Origin: Arthrobacter russicus | GTDB lineage: Bacteria; Actinomycetota; Actinomycetes; Actinomycetales; Micrococcaceae | Length of the DNA stretch: 64,000 bases | Reading direction: 5' to 3' | Assembly (NCBI RefSeq): GCF_031454135.1 | Contig: NZ_JAVDQF010000001.1 | Location: 372,001-436,000, forward strand | Part shown: positions 53,019 through 61,737 of the stretch, piece after piece | Position numbering within the stretch: the first letter of the stretch is position 1 | Layout of the letters: every line of letters starts with the position of its first letter | Program-made: the position numbers and the translations under genes | Notes under the pieces: model-generated | The model's database searches: none | What the model saw: the letters and a program-made list of their open reading frames with translations, nothing else | What the model was told of the DNA's origin: nothing

Positions 53019-53791
53019 ACGAAATTCCCGCCCGGTTCGGTCAGCCGCAGCAGCCCGGAATACAAGGCCCGAGCGGTCAATCCGCTACTTCTGGGCTGAG
53101 CCGGGCTGGGCTGGTTGGCAATCCGGAAAACGTATTCCCCTGCAGCTCCGCCCGCAGTGATCAGGTGCTGGGTCAACTCCGCCTCCGGATCTGCGATCAA
53201 GCTGATCGACACCCGGTCCATGTCGCCGACGGCGAGGCCGAGCGCCACCGCGACGTTCAACGAGCCTGGAAAGCGGGAAATCGCTTCCGCCGGGTTCCCC
53301 TCGAAAAGCAGCTGCGGCTCCAGAGAGCCGGTGATCCGCTCCCGTTCCGCGGCAGTCATCCACTCCTGGAGCAAAGCGACCGGCCGTTTCCTGGTTTCCA
53401 GATGAACCGAGTCGATGCCGCCGCTGGCCGCCGCAGCCCGGATCAGATCGAGCCCGCCGATGGCTCCGCTGCTCAAATGGACCCGGCCTGGGCCGGAATG
53501 CAGGACCGACCGCCGCAGCGCCGGATCGATGAAAGCGCCGACCGAGGTCACCAGCAAGTCCTTGCCGGCCTGGACCACCCGGGGTCCGTATTCGGCCACC
53601 GCAGCCACTCCCGCCGCCTCCACGAACACATCCGCGGCGTCCAGCAGCCGTCCGAACTGCTCCCCCGCGGCACCGGCCTCGGTTTGCCTGCGTTGCACGC
53701 CCAGCACCTCGAACCGCCCGGACGCGGCAAGATACCCGCGCAGATCCCGGGACACCGACCCATCGCCGATCATCGCAACCTTGAGCACCAT
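53015..53791 (-). CDS. Putative L-aspartate dehydrogenase (NadX-like)
   Basis: A 258-residue protein. The N-terminal Rossmann region is MVLKVAMIGDGSVSRDL, with DVFVEAAGVAAVAEYGPRVVQAGKDLLVTSVGAF. The middle has SSGAIGGLDLIRAA, and the DUF108 domain has FEGNPAEAISRFPGSLNVAVALGLA. Aspartate dehydrogenases of this fold make iminoaspartate for NAD synthesis. The GDG in place of GxG is a variation. There are no other nad genes next to it, so substrate assignment is moderate. The neighbour is the DUF1648-like gene in an overlapping pair. Confidence 0.78.
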   Translation of the reverse strand: MVLKVAMIGDGSVSRDLRGYLAASGRFEVLGVQRRQTEAGAAGEQFGRLLDAADVFVEAAGVAAVAEYGPRVVQAGKDLLVTSVGAFIDPALRRSVLHSGPGRVHLSSGAIGGLDLIRAAAASGGIDSVHLETRKRPVALLQEWMTAAERERITGSLEPQLLFEGNPAEAISRFPGSLNVAVALGLAVGDMDRVSISLIADPEAELTQHLITAGGAAGEYVFRIANQPSPAQPRSSGLTARALYSGLLRLTEPGGNFV

Positions 53792-53953
53792 GCTTCCAGT
53801 CTCTCAGTTTTCGGCCGGCAGCCGGCAGGGAGGTTCCAGCCACCATCCCGCCACCGCGATTGAGAATGAATCTCACGGCGCGGCGTGGAAGAATGGGCAA
53901 ATGTCAGCCCGGTCACATTCCGGGAGAAGTCTTTACGCCCTCGGAGGCCCCCT

Positions 53954-56515
53954 TTGCCAGGAATGAACCTGACCCGTTCTGAGGCGCGCACCCGCGCCGA
54001 AAACCTCACCGTCGAAAGCTACGACGTCGAACTCGATCTGACCCGCGGCGAGCAGATCTTCGGCTCCACCACCACGGTCCGGTTCCAGGCTCAGGCCGGA
54101 ACCGAGAGCTTCATCGACGCGATCACCGACGCCGTGCACTCGGTGACGCTCAACGGCGTCGAGCTCGACCCGGCCGAGGTCTCCGACGGCGTGACCATCA
54201 CACTCCCGGGCCTGGCCGAACAGAACGAATTGGTCGTCGTCGCCGATGCGCGCTATACCAATACCGGCGAGGGCCTGCACCGCTTCGTGGATCCGGTGGA
54301 CCATGAGGTCTACCTCTACAGCCAGTTCGAGGTCCCGGATTCCCGCCGGATGTTCGCAGTCTTCGAGCAACCCGATCTCAAAGCCAGCTTCCGGTTCCGG
54401 GTCACTGCCCCGGCGCACTGGGACGTGATCTCCAACTCCGCCACTCCCGAACCGGTCGACGCCGGCGCGGACGCCGAGGGCGGTGCCCGCAAGACCTGGG
54501 ACTTCGAGCCCACTGCGAAGATCTCCTCCTACATCACTGCGCTGATCGCCGGCCCGTACCAAAACGTGCGCAGCGAACTGACCAGCTCGGACGGCCGGGT
54601 CATCCCGCTGGGCGTATTCGCCCGCAAGTCGCTCATGCAGTACCTGGATGCCGACAACGTCTTCGAGTTGACCCGGCAGGGTTTCGAATTCTACGAAAAG
54701 CAATTCGGCACGCCCTACCCGTTCGGCAAATACGATCAGCTCTTCGTCCCGGAGTTCAATGCCGGAGCCATGGAGAACGCCGGCGCGGTGACCTTCTTGG
54801 AAAGCTATGTCTTCCGGTCCAAGGTCACCGATGCCCTGGTCGAACGCCGGGCGATCACGATCCTGCACGAGCTGGCGCACATGTGGTTCGGCGATCTGGT
54901 GACCATGCGTTGGTGGAATGACCTCTGGCTCAATGAATCCTTCGCGGAATTCATGTCCACCCTGGCTGCCGCCGAGGCCACCGAATTCACCCAGGCATGG
55001 ACCACCTTCGCCTCCCTGGAGAAGTCCTGGGCCTATCGGCAGGACCAGCTGCCTTCGACCCACCCGATCGTGGCCGAGATCCGGGACCTGGAAGACGTCC
55101 AGGTCAACTTCGACGGGATCACCTACGCCAAGGGCGCTTCGGTACTTCGCCAGCTGGTCGCCTGGGTGGGCCAGGAAGAATTCATGGCGGGAGTCCGCGC
55201 CTACTTCGGCAAACACTCCTGGGGCAACACCGAATTGGTGGACCTGCTCAGCGAGCTGGAACAGGCCAGCGGCCGCGACCTGAAGCAATGGTCCCGGCTC
55301 TGGTTGGAAACGGCCGGCGTCAATACCCTGCGCGCCCGGATCGAGACCGACGAAGCCGGTGTGATCACCTCCTTCGGCATCGAGCAGAGCGCTGTCCCGG
55401 ATTATCCGACCATCCGGCCGCACCGTCTCGCCGTGGGCTTCTACGACCTCGACGGCGACGGCAAGCTGGTTCGCAGCCACCGGCTGGAACTCGACGTGGA
55501 CGGCGAACTGACCGAGGTCGCCGAACTCGTCGGCCGCCAGCGGCCCGATCTGGTCTTGCTCAACGACGATGATTTGGCCTACGCCAAGATCCGGCTCGAC
55601 GAGCATTCGCTGGCGACCGCCACCGCCCATCTGAAGGATTTCGCGGAATCGCTGCCGCGCACCCTGGTCCTGGCCTCGGCCTGGGACGCTGCCCGCGACG
55701 GCGAGACCCCGGCCCGGGCCTATGTGGATTTGGTACTTGCCAACATCGGTGCCGAAACCGATTCCTCGGTGGTCACCGTGCTGCTGCGCCAACTCGCCAG
55801 CACGCTGGCGTTCTATGTGGCGCCGGAAGCCCAGCACGAAACCCGGATCGCCGCCGCAGAAAAGCTCTGGGCTCTGTTCACCGCAGCGGTTCCCGGTTCC
55901 GATTCGCAGTTGCAGTTCGTCAAGAGCTTCGCGGCTCTCGCGCAGAGCTCCGAACAACTGGACACGGTGTCCGATCTGCTGACTGGTTCATACCGGCTGG
56001 ACGGCTTGGACATCGATCAGGACCTGCGCTGGGAGTTGTTGACTTCGCTGGTGGCCGGCGGTCGGCTCGGTCAGGCCGAGGTCGACGCCGAACTCGAGCG
56101 CGACCACACCCAAACCGGCCAACTCGCGGCAGCCACCGCTTCAGCCGCAATCCCCACGGCCGAAGCCAAGCAGAAGGTCTGGGACGCCGTCGTGGTCGAA
56201 GGCAGCCTGCCCAATGCGGCGCAGCGCGCAGCGATCGCCGGGTTCGGCCGGGTCCACGAGCAAAGCCTGCTGGAACCGTTCCGCAGCCAGTACTTCGCCG
56301 CGATCCGCTCCGTGTGGGCGGAGAAATCCCATGAGATCTCCTCTACCATCGTCAACGGCTTCTACCCGGCGCACCTGGTGTCCCAGGCGACCATTGACGC
56401 GACCGATGCCTTCTTGGCCGAACTGGGCGAGGAAACCCCCGCGCTCCGCCGCTTGGTCTTGGAGAACCGCGACGGCGTGCTGCGGGCGTTGAAGGCCCAA
56501 GCCGCAGACCACTGA
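53954..56515 (+). CDS. pepN: Aminopeptidase N (M1 family)
   Basis: An 853-residue zinc aminopeptidase. GAMENAG (about 271-277) is the exopeptidase motif. HELAHMWFGDLVTMRWWNDLWLNESFAEF (from 305) holds the HExxH-x18-E zinc site. A long C-terminal helical domain follows. TTG 53954 was chosen as start because GGAGG lies seven bases before it and the product then begins MPGMNLTRSEARTRAE, like actinobacterial PepN; ATG 53963 is the alternative. It is divergent from the aspartate dehydrogenase gene and ended by a long hairpin. Confidence 0.95.
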   Translation: MPGMNLTRSEARTRAENLTVESYDVELDLTRGEQIFGSTTTVRFQAQAGTESFIDAITDAVHSVTLNGVELDPAEVSDGVTITLPGLAEQNELVVVADARYTNTGEGLHRFVDPVDHEVYLYSQFEVPDSRRMFAVFEQPDLKASFRFRVTAPAHWDVISNSATPEPVDAGADAEGGARKTWDFEPTAKISSYITALIAGPYQNVRSELTSSDGRVIPLGVFARKSLMQYLDADNVFELTRQGFEFYEKQFGTPYPFGKYDQLFVPEFNAGAMENAGAVTFLESYVFRSKVTDALVERRAITILHELAHMWFGDLVTMRWWNDLWLNESFAEFMSTLAAAEATEFTQAWTTFASLEKSWAYRQDQLPSTHPIVAEIRDLEDVQVNFDGITYAKGASVLRQLVAWVGQEEFMAGVRAYFGKHSWGNTELVDLLSELEQASGRDLKQWSRLWLETAGVNTLRARIETDEAGVITSFGIEQSAVPDYPTIRPHRLAVGFYDLDGDGKLVRSHRLELDVDGELTEVAELVGRQRPDLVLLNDDDLAYAKIRLDEHSLATATAHLKDFAESLPRTLVLASAWDAARDGETPARAYVDLVLANIGAETDSSVVTVLLRQLASTLAFYVAPEAQHETRIAAAEKLWALFTAAVPGSDSQLQFVKSFAALAQSSEQLDTVSDLLTGSYRLDGLDIDQDLRWELLTSLVAGGRLGQAEVDAELERDHTQTGQLAAATASAAIPTAEAKQKVWDAVVVEGSLPNAAQRAAIAGFGRVHEQSLLEPFRSQYFAAIRSVWAEKSHEISSTIVNGFYPAHLVSQATIDATDAFLAELGEETPALRRLVLENRDGVLRALKAQAADH

Positions 56516-56555
56516 GCCCCGAGCCCTGAGCCCTGAGCTCACCTTGCACGGGGCG

Positions 56556-56612
56556 CGAACGCACACTTGGTGCGGGTGTTTTCGGAAAACACCCGCACCA
56601 AGTGTGCGTTCG
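56556..56612 (+). terminator. 27-bp perfect inverted repeat after pepN
   Basis: Two exactly complementary 27-nt arms (56556-56582 and 56586-56612) flank a 3-nt loop (CGG). Part of the arm (CGAACGC ... GTGCGTTCG) recurs as a smaller dyad at 56662-56686. It serves as a terminator by position (40 bp after pepN), but the length and repeated end are unusual and resemble a REP-type element. Confidence 0.7.
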
Positions 56613-56725
56613 TCAGGGTCCCAACGTGGCGAACGGAGTTCGACACGAAAGGGCCGAACGCTCACGTGTGCGTTCGCGCGGGGTTCACGCTTACCGGCAA
56701 GGCGGGCGAAGCCTAAACTAATCGC

Positions 56726-57196
56726 ATGAGCGGAAGAATCGGCAACGAACACCACTACGCGATCCACACGGTATGGACTGGGAACCGCGGCAGCGGCACG
56801 TCCGGTTATCGGGACTACGGTCGAGACCACACGGTCAGCGCCGTTGGCTTACCGGACATCCTGGGCTCCGCCGACGCCACTTTCCACGGCGACAAGACCC
56901 GCTGGAACCCGGAATTGCTGTTGCTGACCGCGTTGAGCGAATGCCATATGCTCTCCTACTTGCACGTCGCGGTGAACCATGGCCTCACGGTGACCGGTTA
57001 CACCGACTCCGCAGTAGGCACCATGGTGCTCAATCCAGACGGGAGCGGCCAATTCAGCTCGGTCACCCTGCGCCCGCAGGTCGAGTTGGCCGACCCCTCG
57101 CAAGCCGAGCTGGCCAAGGAACTGCACCACGAAGCCGCACAGAAGTGCTTCATCGCCCGGAGCATGAATTTTCCGGTAACCCACGAGCCGCTCTGA
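56726..57196 (+). CDS. OsmC-family peroxiredoxin-like protein
   Basis: A 156-residue OsmC/Ohr-fold protein. ETxVxGxxLPDI-type region: HTVSAVGLPDILGSADATFHGD. The two redox cysteines are in ALSECHMLSY and AAQKCFIARSMN, as in OsmC-type thiol peroxidases that reduce organic hydroperoxides. ATG 56726 lacks a good ribosome site. It is convergent with the epimerase-like gene. Confidence 0.87.
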   Translation: MSGRIGNEHHYAIHTVWTGNRGSGTSGYRDYGRDHTVSAVGLPDILGSADATFHGDKTRWNPELLLLTALSECHMLSYLHVAVNHGLTVTGYTDSAVGTMVLNPDGSGQFSSVTLRPQVELADPSQAELAKELHHEAAQKCFIARSMNFPVTHEPL

Positions 57197-57210
57197 GCCC
57201 TCCCCGGCCC

Positions 57211-57270
57211 GTCCAATTCGTGGGTTCAGTGGGCACAGACGGCCATGCCCACTGAACATGCACATTGGAC
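57211..57270. terminator. Nested inverted repeats between convergent genes
   Basis: GTTCAGTGGGC/GCCCACTGAAC (57224-57234 and 57247-57257) form an 11-bp inner stem. GTCCAAT/ATTGGAC (57211-57217 and 57264-57270) form an outer stem. The position between two convergent stops indicates a bidirectional terminator. Confidence 0.65.
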
Positions 57271-57318
57271 CGGCGCACAGCCGAGATAGCGCTGAGGCAA
57301 TTGCGTGGCCCGCGGCGC

Positions 57319-58296
57319 TTAGCCGGCCAGCAAAGCCAATAGCTCGGCTTCCCGGGCTTGGCCGAGTCCAGCCCGGCGTTCCCGGCCGAGGCCCCTGGAC
57401 TTCTCGTCTGCGAGCACGGATTCCAGCGTCTGGTCGAAAGGACGCAGACGCAGCCCGGCCGCACGCGCCGCAGCGCCACGTCGGGCCATCAAGCCGAACG
57501 CGTCTTCCGGCAACCACAGGGGCAAAGACTCCGGCCCGGCCCACGGGGAGACGCCGTGCGCGCTGAGCCACGCCGGGTCTGCAAGTCGCAGCCGGCCGGA
57601 ATACCCGGCGACTTCCATCGCGGCTCCGATCAGGGTGCGCCATGGCACCGTGGGGCCGCATGCGTCGAAAACGCCACCGGTCCCGGACTCCGCGAGTTCC
57701 ACCAGCCAGAGCGCAAGGTCTCTGGCATCGATTACTTGGGTGGCCATCGCGCCCAGGTCCGGAAGCAGGGCCGGGCCGTTGTCCCGGGCGAAGCGTGCCG
57801 GCCAATAACCATAACGGTCGCTAGGGTCGCCCGGCCCGCAGATCAGTCCCGGCCGGACGATCGCGAATGGCTCCGTGGCCGAGCCGAAAAGTTGCTCGCA
57901 TGCCACCTTCGCCGCACCGTATTCGGCAGCAGCATCCGCCCCCTCGGCCAAGCCCGGCAGCAGCTCCGCGGATTCGTCCTGGCCGGCCACCGCTTGGTCG
58001 GCGTAGACGGACAGCGTCGAGACGAAGGTCCAGTGTGCCACCCGACCGGACAGGGCTTGGCGCGCCGCCCCGACCTGCACAGGATCCCTGGCCACGTCGA
58101 TCACAGCGTCCCACTCACCGGTCAAGCCGGCAAAAGCCGTCACCCCCTGGTCGCGGTCCGCCACGTGCAGCATCGCACCGGCGGGAACCGGCCGGCTCCC
58201 CCGGGCCAGCGCGGTGACCTGGTGGCCGCGGGCTACCGCCGCCCTGGCGATGTTGCGGGAGAGGAAGACCGTTCCGCCGAGGATCAGAAGTCGCAT
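57319..58296 (-). CDS. NAD-dependent epimerase/reductase-like protein
   Basis: A 325-residue extended-SDR protein. The nucleotide-binding motif is GGTVFLSRNIARAAVARGH (GGTxFLG type). Then come FVSTLSVYAD, EYGAAKVACEQ (YxxxK) and IVRPGLICGPGDPSDRYGYW. The GGTxFLG start and GxxYGAAK are typical of NAD-dependent epimerases of actinobacteria with unassigned substrates. It is divergent from the mechanosensitive channel gene. Confidence 0.82.
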   Translation of the reverse strand: MRLLILGGTVFLSRNIARAAVARGHQVTALARGSRPVPAGAMLHVADRDQGVTAFAGLTGEWDAVIDVARDPVQVGAARQALSGRVAHWTFVSTLSVYADQAVAGQDESAELLPGLAEGADAAAEYGAAKVACEQLFGSATEPFAIVRPGLICGPGDPSDRYGYWPARFARDNGPALLPDLGAMATQVIDARDLALWLVELAESGTGGVFDACGPTVPWRTLIGAAMEVAGYSGRLRLADPAWLSAHGVSPWAGPESLPLWLPEDAFGLMARRGAAARAAGLRLRPFDQTLESVLADEKSRGLGRERRAGLGQAREAELLALLAG

Positions 58297-58368
58297 GCGA
58301 TCAGCCTAGTCAATGACAGAATAGATGCAGAGGAATTGTCTTCTGCTGAGAGAGGAGCGCTGCCCGCA

Positions 58369-58980
58369 GTGCCGCAATGGACCCAAGACCCCCTGTTGAA
58401 CAGCTGGATCAGCGCCGGATTGAGCGTCGTGATCGGCCTGCTGGTGTGGGGGGTCGGAAAATTCGTCATCGCCAAGCTGGTGCGCCGGGTGCGCAATGGC
58501 AGCTCGGTGTTCAAGTTACGGGCCCTGCGCTGGGCGCAACCGGCGCTGCGTCCGCTCGACTCGGAACGCCGTGTGCAACGGGCCGGCACCATCGGGACGC
58601 TGTTGACCTCAGTACTCGGCGTGGTGATCGTGGTGATCGTCTTCATCTACGTGCTTTTGGCCTTCCAGATCAATGTGGTCCCGCTGCTGGGCGGCCTGGG
58701 CATCCTCGGTGTGGCGATCGGCTTCGGCTGCCAGCAGCTGATCCGGGATTTCCTCGCCGGGATCTTCATCACGCTCGAGGACCAATACGGAATCGGCGAC
58801 GTGATCGAAACCTCGGAAGTCGTCGGGATCGTGGAATCAGTCGGCCTGCGGATCACCAGGGTGCGTTCTGCCGACGGTGCGATCTGGTACCTGCGCAACG
58901 GTGAAATCCTCCGGGTGGGCAACCGCTCGCAAGGCAACTACCAAGCACCGGCCGACGGCGATGAAGGAGCGGGAATCTGA
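58369..58980 (+). CDS. Short MscS-type mechanosensitive channel
   Basis: A 203-residue protein with two hydrophobic segments (GLSVVIGLLVWGVGKFVIAKL, TLLTSVLGVVIVVIVFIYVLL). The pore-lining helix and beta domain follow (GLGILGVAIGFGCQQLIRDFLAGIFITLEDQYGIGDVIE). It stops soon after the beta domain (YLRNGEILRVGNRSQG), without the alpha/beta cage of E. coli MscS. A tension-gated osmotic release channel is likely. GTG 58369 is chosen with GAGAGGAG upstream; TTG 58336 is another option. The globin gene starts two bases after its stop. Confidence 0.85.
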   Translation: MPQWTQDPLLNSWISAGLSVVIGLLVWGVGKFVIAKLVRRVRNGSSVFKLRALRWAQPALRPLDSERRVQRAGTIGTLLTSVLGVVIVVIVFIYVLLAFQINVVPLLGGLGILGVAIGFGCQQLIRDFLAGIFITLEDQYGIGDVIETSEVVGIVESVGLRITRVRSADGAIWYLRNGEILRVGNRSQGNYQAPADGDEGAGI

Positions 58981-58981
58981 G

Positions 58982-59455
58982 ATGACCGAAGAACCGCAAG
59001 GCCTACCGATTCCGTCCCGCTTCGGCGAACCGCTGGCGCGGCTCACCCCGGTCAGCGGGCCGGCCAGCAATTTCACCGCACCGCCGGAGAACTTTTACCA
59101 GACCGTGGGCGGGCACGATACCTTCGTGAAACTCGTGCACGAATTTTATCGCCGGGTCGCCGACGACGACCTTTTGCGCCCGATGTACCCCGACGAGGAC
59201 TTGGCTCCGGCCGAGCGCCGGATGCTGATGTTCCTGGAACAGTATTGGGGCGGTCCCAAAACCTATTTGGAAGAACGCGGGCATCCCCGCCTGCGGATGC
59301 GGCACGCCCCGTTCGCGGTCACCCCGGCGGCCCGGGACCGCTGGTTGGAACTGATGCGGGCGGCTTTGGACACCCTGGAGCTGCCGCCGCTGCAGGAAAC
59401 CACCTTGTGGGACTATTTGGAACGTGCGGCGCACTCGATGGTCAACTCGGCCTGA
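58982..59455 (+). CDS. Truncated hemoglobin, group II (GlbO-like)
   Basis: A 157-residue protein. After an ~35-residue N-terminal extension come NFYQTVGGHDTFVKLVHEFYRRVADDDLLRPMYP, then FLEQYWGGPKTYLEERGHPRLRMRHAPF, with the proximal His in LRMRHAPF and the WGGP of GlbO. The C-terminus LWDYLERAAHSMVN is typical. It binds O2/NO and in mycobacteria affects respiration. ATG 58982 directly follows the channel gene; ATG 58961 is in frame and possible. Confidence 0.92.
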   Translation: MTEEPQGLPIPSRFGEPLARLTPVSGPASNFTAPPENFYQTVGGHDTFVKLVHEFYRRVADDDLLRPMYPDEDLAPAERRMLMFLEQYWGGPKTYLEERGHPRLRMRHAPFAVTPAARDRWLELMRAALDTLELPPLQETTLWDYLERAAHSMVNSA

Positions 59456-59509
59456 GTGGCGAAGCCCCTGCTGGACCTGGCCTCTGCTCAATCTGAGTCG
59501 CCCGGCCGG

Positions 59510-60163
59510 CTAGCTCAGTTGACTGCCCGGCCGCACCAAAACGTGCCCGGCTCCGCTGCTGAGCCTGAGCCAGCGGGCGGACTGGAAGAGCGCCACCGGC
59601 TCGCCCGGTTTCCAGAAGCCCAGGGCATAACCGGCGAATGCAGCTCCGGCGGGCACCCCCGGGACATCCGGCAGCTCTCGCCCCCAGACCGAGGCACGCG
59701 CGTTGTTGACGATCAGGGCGCCCGGATTGACCGGAATGATCTGTGCCACCTCGCGGACGCCGGTTTTTGCCGCCTGGATCAATCGGTCCGCGTCCAACTG
59801 CGCCACGAGCCGCCAATCGGCCCGTGGCGGGCTCACCGAGGCCCAGGCTTCCCGAACGCCCATCGGCGGGACCGGCAACTCCCGGTCGCCCGGCTCAAGC
59901 CGGGCGAGCCGGTCCGCGACCGAAGCCAGACTCACGGTATCGTCTGAATCCGCCTGCCGCGCTACGGCCATGGTGCGCAAACCCAAAACCGTCGGGGTGC
60001 CTTCGCCGAGCAGCTTGGGACGCATCGAGCAAACCCAAGCCGCCAGGACCCCGCTGCTCGCCTGCAACCTGATGGCGCCGTCGTCCGCGGCCCGGGCGCG
60101 GGAAACGAAGGTACGGAAGTCGGCGACTCCGGCGTCGTCGGAAAAGACCAGCGTCTGGCTCAT
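59510..60163 (-). CDS. Conserved actinobacterial protein of unknown function
   Basis: A 217-residue soluble protein starting MSQTLVFSDDAGVADFRTFVSRARAADDGAIRLQASSGVL. It contains VLAAWVCSMRPKLLGEGTPTVLGLRTM, PPRADWRLVAQLDADRL and FAGYALGFWKPGEPVALFQSARWLRL. I do not recognise a characterised domain. There are no membrane segments or clear catalytic motifs. ATG 60163 overlaps the stop of the thioesterase gene (ATGA), so the two are coupled, which suggests a shared pathway. Confidence 0.7.
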   Translation of the reverse strand: MSQTLVFSDDAGVADFRTFVSRARAADDGAIRLQASSGVLAAWVCSMRPKLLGEGTPTVLGLRTMAVARQADSDDTVSLASVADRLARLEPGDRELPVPPMGVREAWASVSPPRADWRLVAQLDADRLIQAAKTGVREVAQIIPVNPGALIVNNARASVWGRELPDVPGVPAGAAFAGYALGFWKPGEPVALFQSARWLRLSSGAGHVLVRPGSQLS

Positions 60164-60666
60164 TCGGCGGCCCTGCCTTGCTCGCCCGTGGGCGGTCGTC
60201 TGCGGAAGTCGATGGGTTCGCCCAGCCAGTTCTCCAGGGCGTGCCGCTGCGGTCTGTCCAAGAACACCGGCCGGCCGGTGTTCCGCGAGACCAGGACCAT
60301 ACCCGAAGCCGCTTGGGCATAAACCTTCGACCCGTCGGCTTCGGCCACCGTGTAACCGAAATCGAAGCTCGCTGCACCGATCCGGGTAATCCAAATATTC
60401 ACGAATACCGATTCAGTGCGGAAGGTCAGCGGTGCCAAGTACTCGATTTCATGCCGCCCGACCAAAGTGAACTGATCGGCTGCGACCAGATCATTGAAGC
60501 AGTCGCCCGCCTGCGCTCCGGCTCCTGCGGCTTCGCCCAAGGGCGTGTGCGTCAGCTGGACCCGGGCATCCTCCAAAAACTGAATGTATTGCACATTGTT
60601 GACGTGTCCGTAGGAATCGATGTCCCCGAATCGGATCTGCAGGGGAATCTGAATGACCGAGCTCAT
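60160..60666 (-). CDS. Hotdog-fold acyl-CoA thioesterase (4HBT type)
   Basis: A 168-residue protein with IRFGDIDSYGHVNNVQYIQFLEDARVQL, the 4HBT/YbgC-type active-site helix with Asp in FGDID, and HEIEYLAPLTFRTESVFVNIWITRIG. It hydrolyses acyl-CoAs of unknown chain type. ATG 60666 (MSSVIQIPLQ) is used; the longer frame is not supported. It is divergent from a second, TesB-type thioesterase, so two acyl-CoA thioesterases share a 95-bp promoter region. Confidence 0.88.
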   Translation of the reverse strand: MSSVIQIPLQIRFGDIDSYGHVNNVQYIQFLEDARVQLTHTPLGEAAGAGAQAGDCFNDLVAADQFTLVGRHEIEYLAPLTFRTESVFVNIWITRIGAASFDFGYTVAEADGSKVYAQAASGMVLVSRNTGRPVFLDRPQRHALENWLGEPIDFRRRPPTGEQGRAAE

Positions 60667-60761
60667 GCGCTCATCTTCGCAAAGCCCGGCGGCAGGCCCA
60701 AATAGTGTGTCCGAAAACACCGCAGTTGAGCGAGTTCCCCGCAGCGCAATAGAGTCAGCTC

Positions 60762-61652
60762 ATGACTGAAGCTGCCCATGACCCGCTGGCCGATCTGCTC
60801 GGATTGCTCGACCTCAGTGACGCGGATGGTGCCCGCACCGATGAAGACCTTTACGTCGGCACCTCGCAAAAGCGCCCCTCGCAACGCGTTTTCGGCGGGC
60901 AGGTCCTGGCCCAAACGCTGGTGGCGAGCTCGCGGACGGTGCCGGAAACCCGGGCGGTGCATTCGATGCACGGGTATTTCCTACGCGCCGGAGACGCGAA
61001 TCAGCCGATCACCTTCGGTGTGCAGCGACTGCGCGACGGCCGGTCCTTTTCCGCCCGCCGAGTGCATGCCTATCAGAACGGCGAGCCGATCCTGTCCATG
61101 ATCGCTTCTTTCCAGGAACCCGATGACGGCTTGGACCACCAAGCCGAATTCCCGGAAGGAATTCCGGATCCGGAATCTTTGCCGAACGCCGCCGATCTCC
61201 TGGGGAGCCTCGACCATCCGGTAGCCCGGGAGTGGACCGTGGAACGCCCCTTCGACGTGCGGCACGTCGGAAGCAACATCTATTTCTCAGTCGACGACGA
61301 CCGCAGACCGCAGCAGGCAGTCTGGCTGAAAACGGTGGGCGCCATGCCCGACGATCCGGTTCTGCACCGCGCCGCATTGGCTTTCGCCAGCGACTACACA
61401 TTGCTGGAACCAGTCTTGAGGAGGCACGGAATGCCCTGGCGTTCGGCCGGCGTCAGCATCGCCAGTCTGGACCACGCCATGTGGTGGCACCGCCCGGTCC
61501 GGGTCGATGATTGGCTGCTGTACGTCTCGGACTCGCCCAGTGCCTCTGGTGCCCGCGGCCTGAGCTTGGGCAAGTTTTTCAACCGGAGCGGCGAACTGGT
61601 GGCTTCGGTGGCGCAAGAGGGCATGATCCGGGTGCCCCGGGAGAAACTCTGA
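60762..61652 (+). CDS. tesB: Acyl-CoA thioesterase II
   Basis: A 296-residue double-hotdog enzyme. N-terminal hotdog: QRVFGGQVLAQTLVASSRTVP, SMHGYFLRAGDANQPITF, RDGRSFSARRVHAYQNG. C-terminal hotdog: LDHAMWWHRPVRVDDWLLYVSDSPSASGARGLSLGKFF. The catalytic Asp lies in SLDHAMWWH, as in E. coli TesB. It hydrolyses medium and long acyl-CoAs. It is convergent with ettA through a strong hairpin. Confidence 0.93.
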   Translation: MTEAAHDPLADLLGLLDLSDADGARTDEDLYVGTSQKRPSQRVFGGQVLAQTLVASSRTVPETRAVHSMHGYFLRAGDANQPITFGVQRLRDGRSFSARRVHAYQNGEPILSMIASFQEPDDGLDHQAEFPEGIPDPESLPNAADLLGSLDHPVAREWTVERPFDVRHVGSNIYFSVDDDRRPQQAVWLKTVGAMPDDPVLHRAALAFASDYTLLEPVLRRHGMPWRSAGVSIASLDHAMWWHRPVRVDDWLLYVSDSPSASGARGLSLGKFFNRSGELVASVAQEGMIRVPREKL

Positions 61653-61659
61653 TTAACGC

Positions 61660-61708
61660 CTTCGGGTCCCGGCGCTACGCAGCGATGGCGTAGCACCGGG
61701 ACCCGAAG
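61660..61708. terminator. Hairpin between tesB and ettA
   Basis: Arms 61660-61680 and 61688-61708 pair over 21 positions with one mismatch, and a 7-nt loop (AGCGATG). It starts 8 bp after the tesB stop and ends 30 bp before the ettA stop. A bidirectional terminator without a U tract. Confidence 0.75.
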
Positions 61709-61737
61709 CCGGTCCGGAGAGCAGATGCTCCGCTGGG

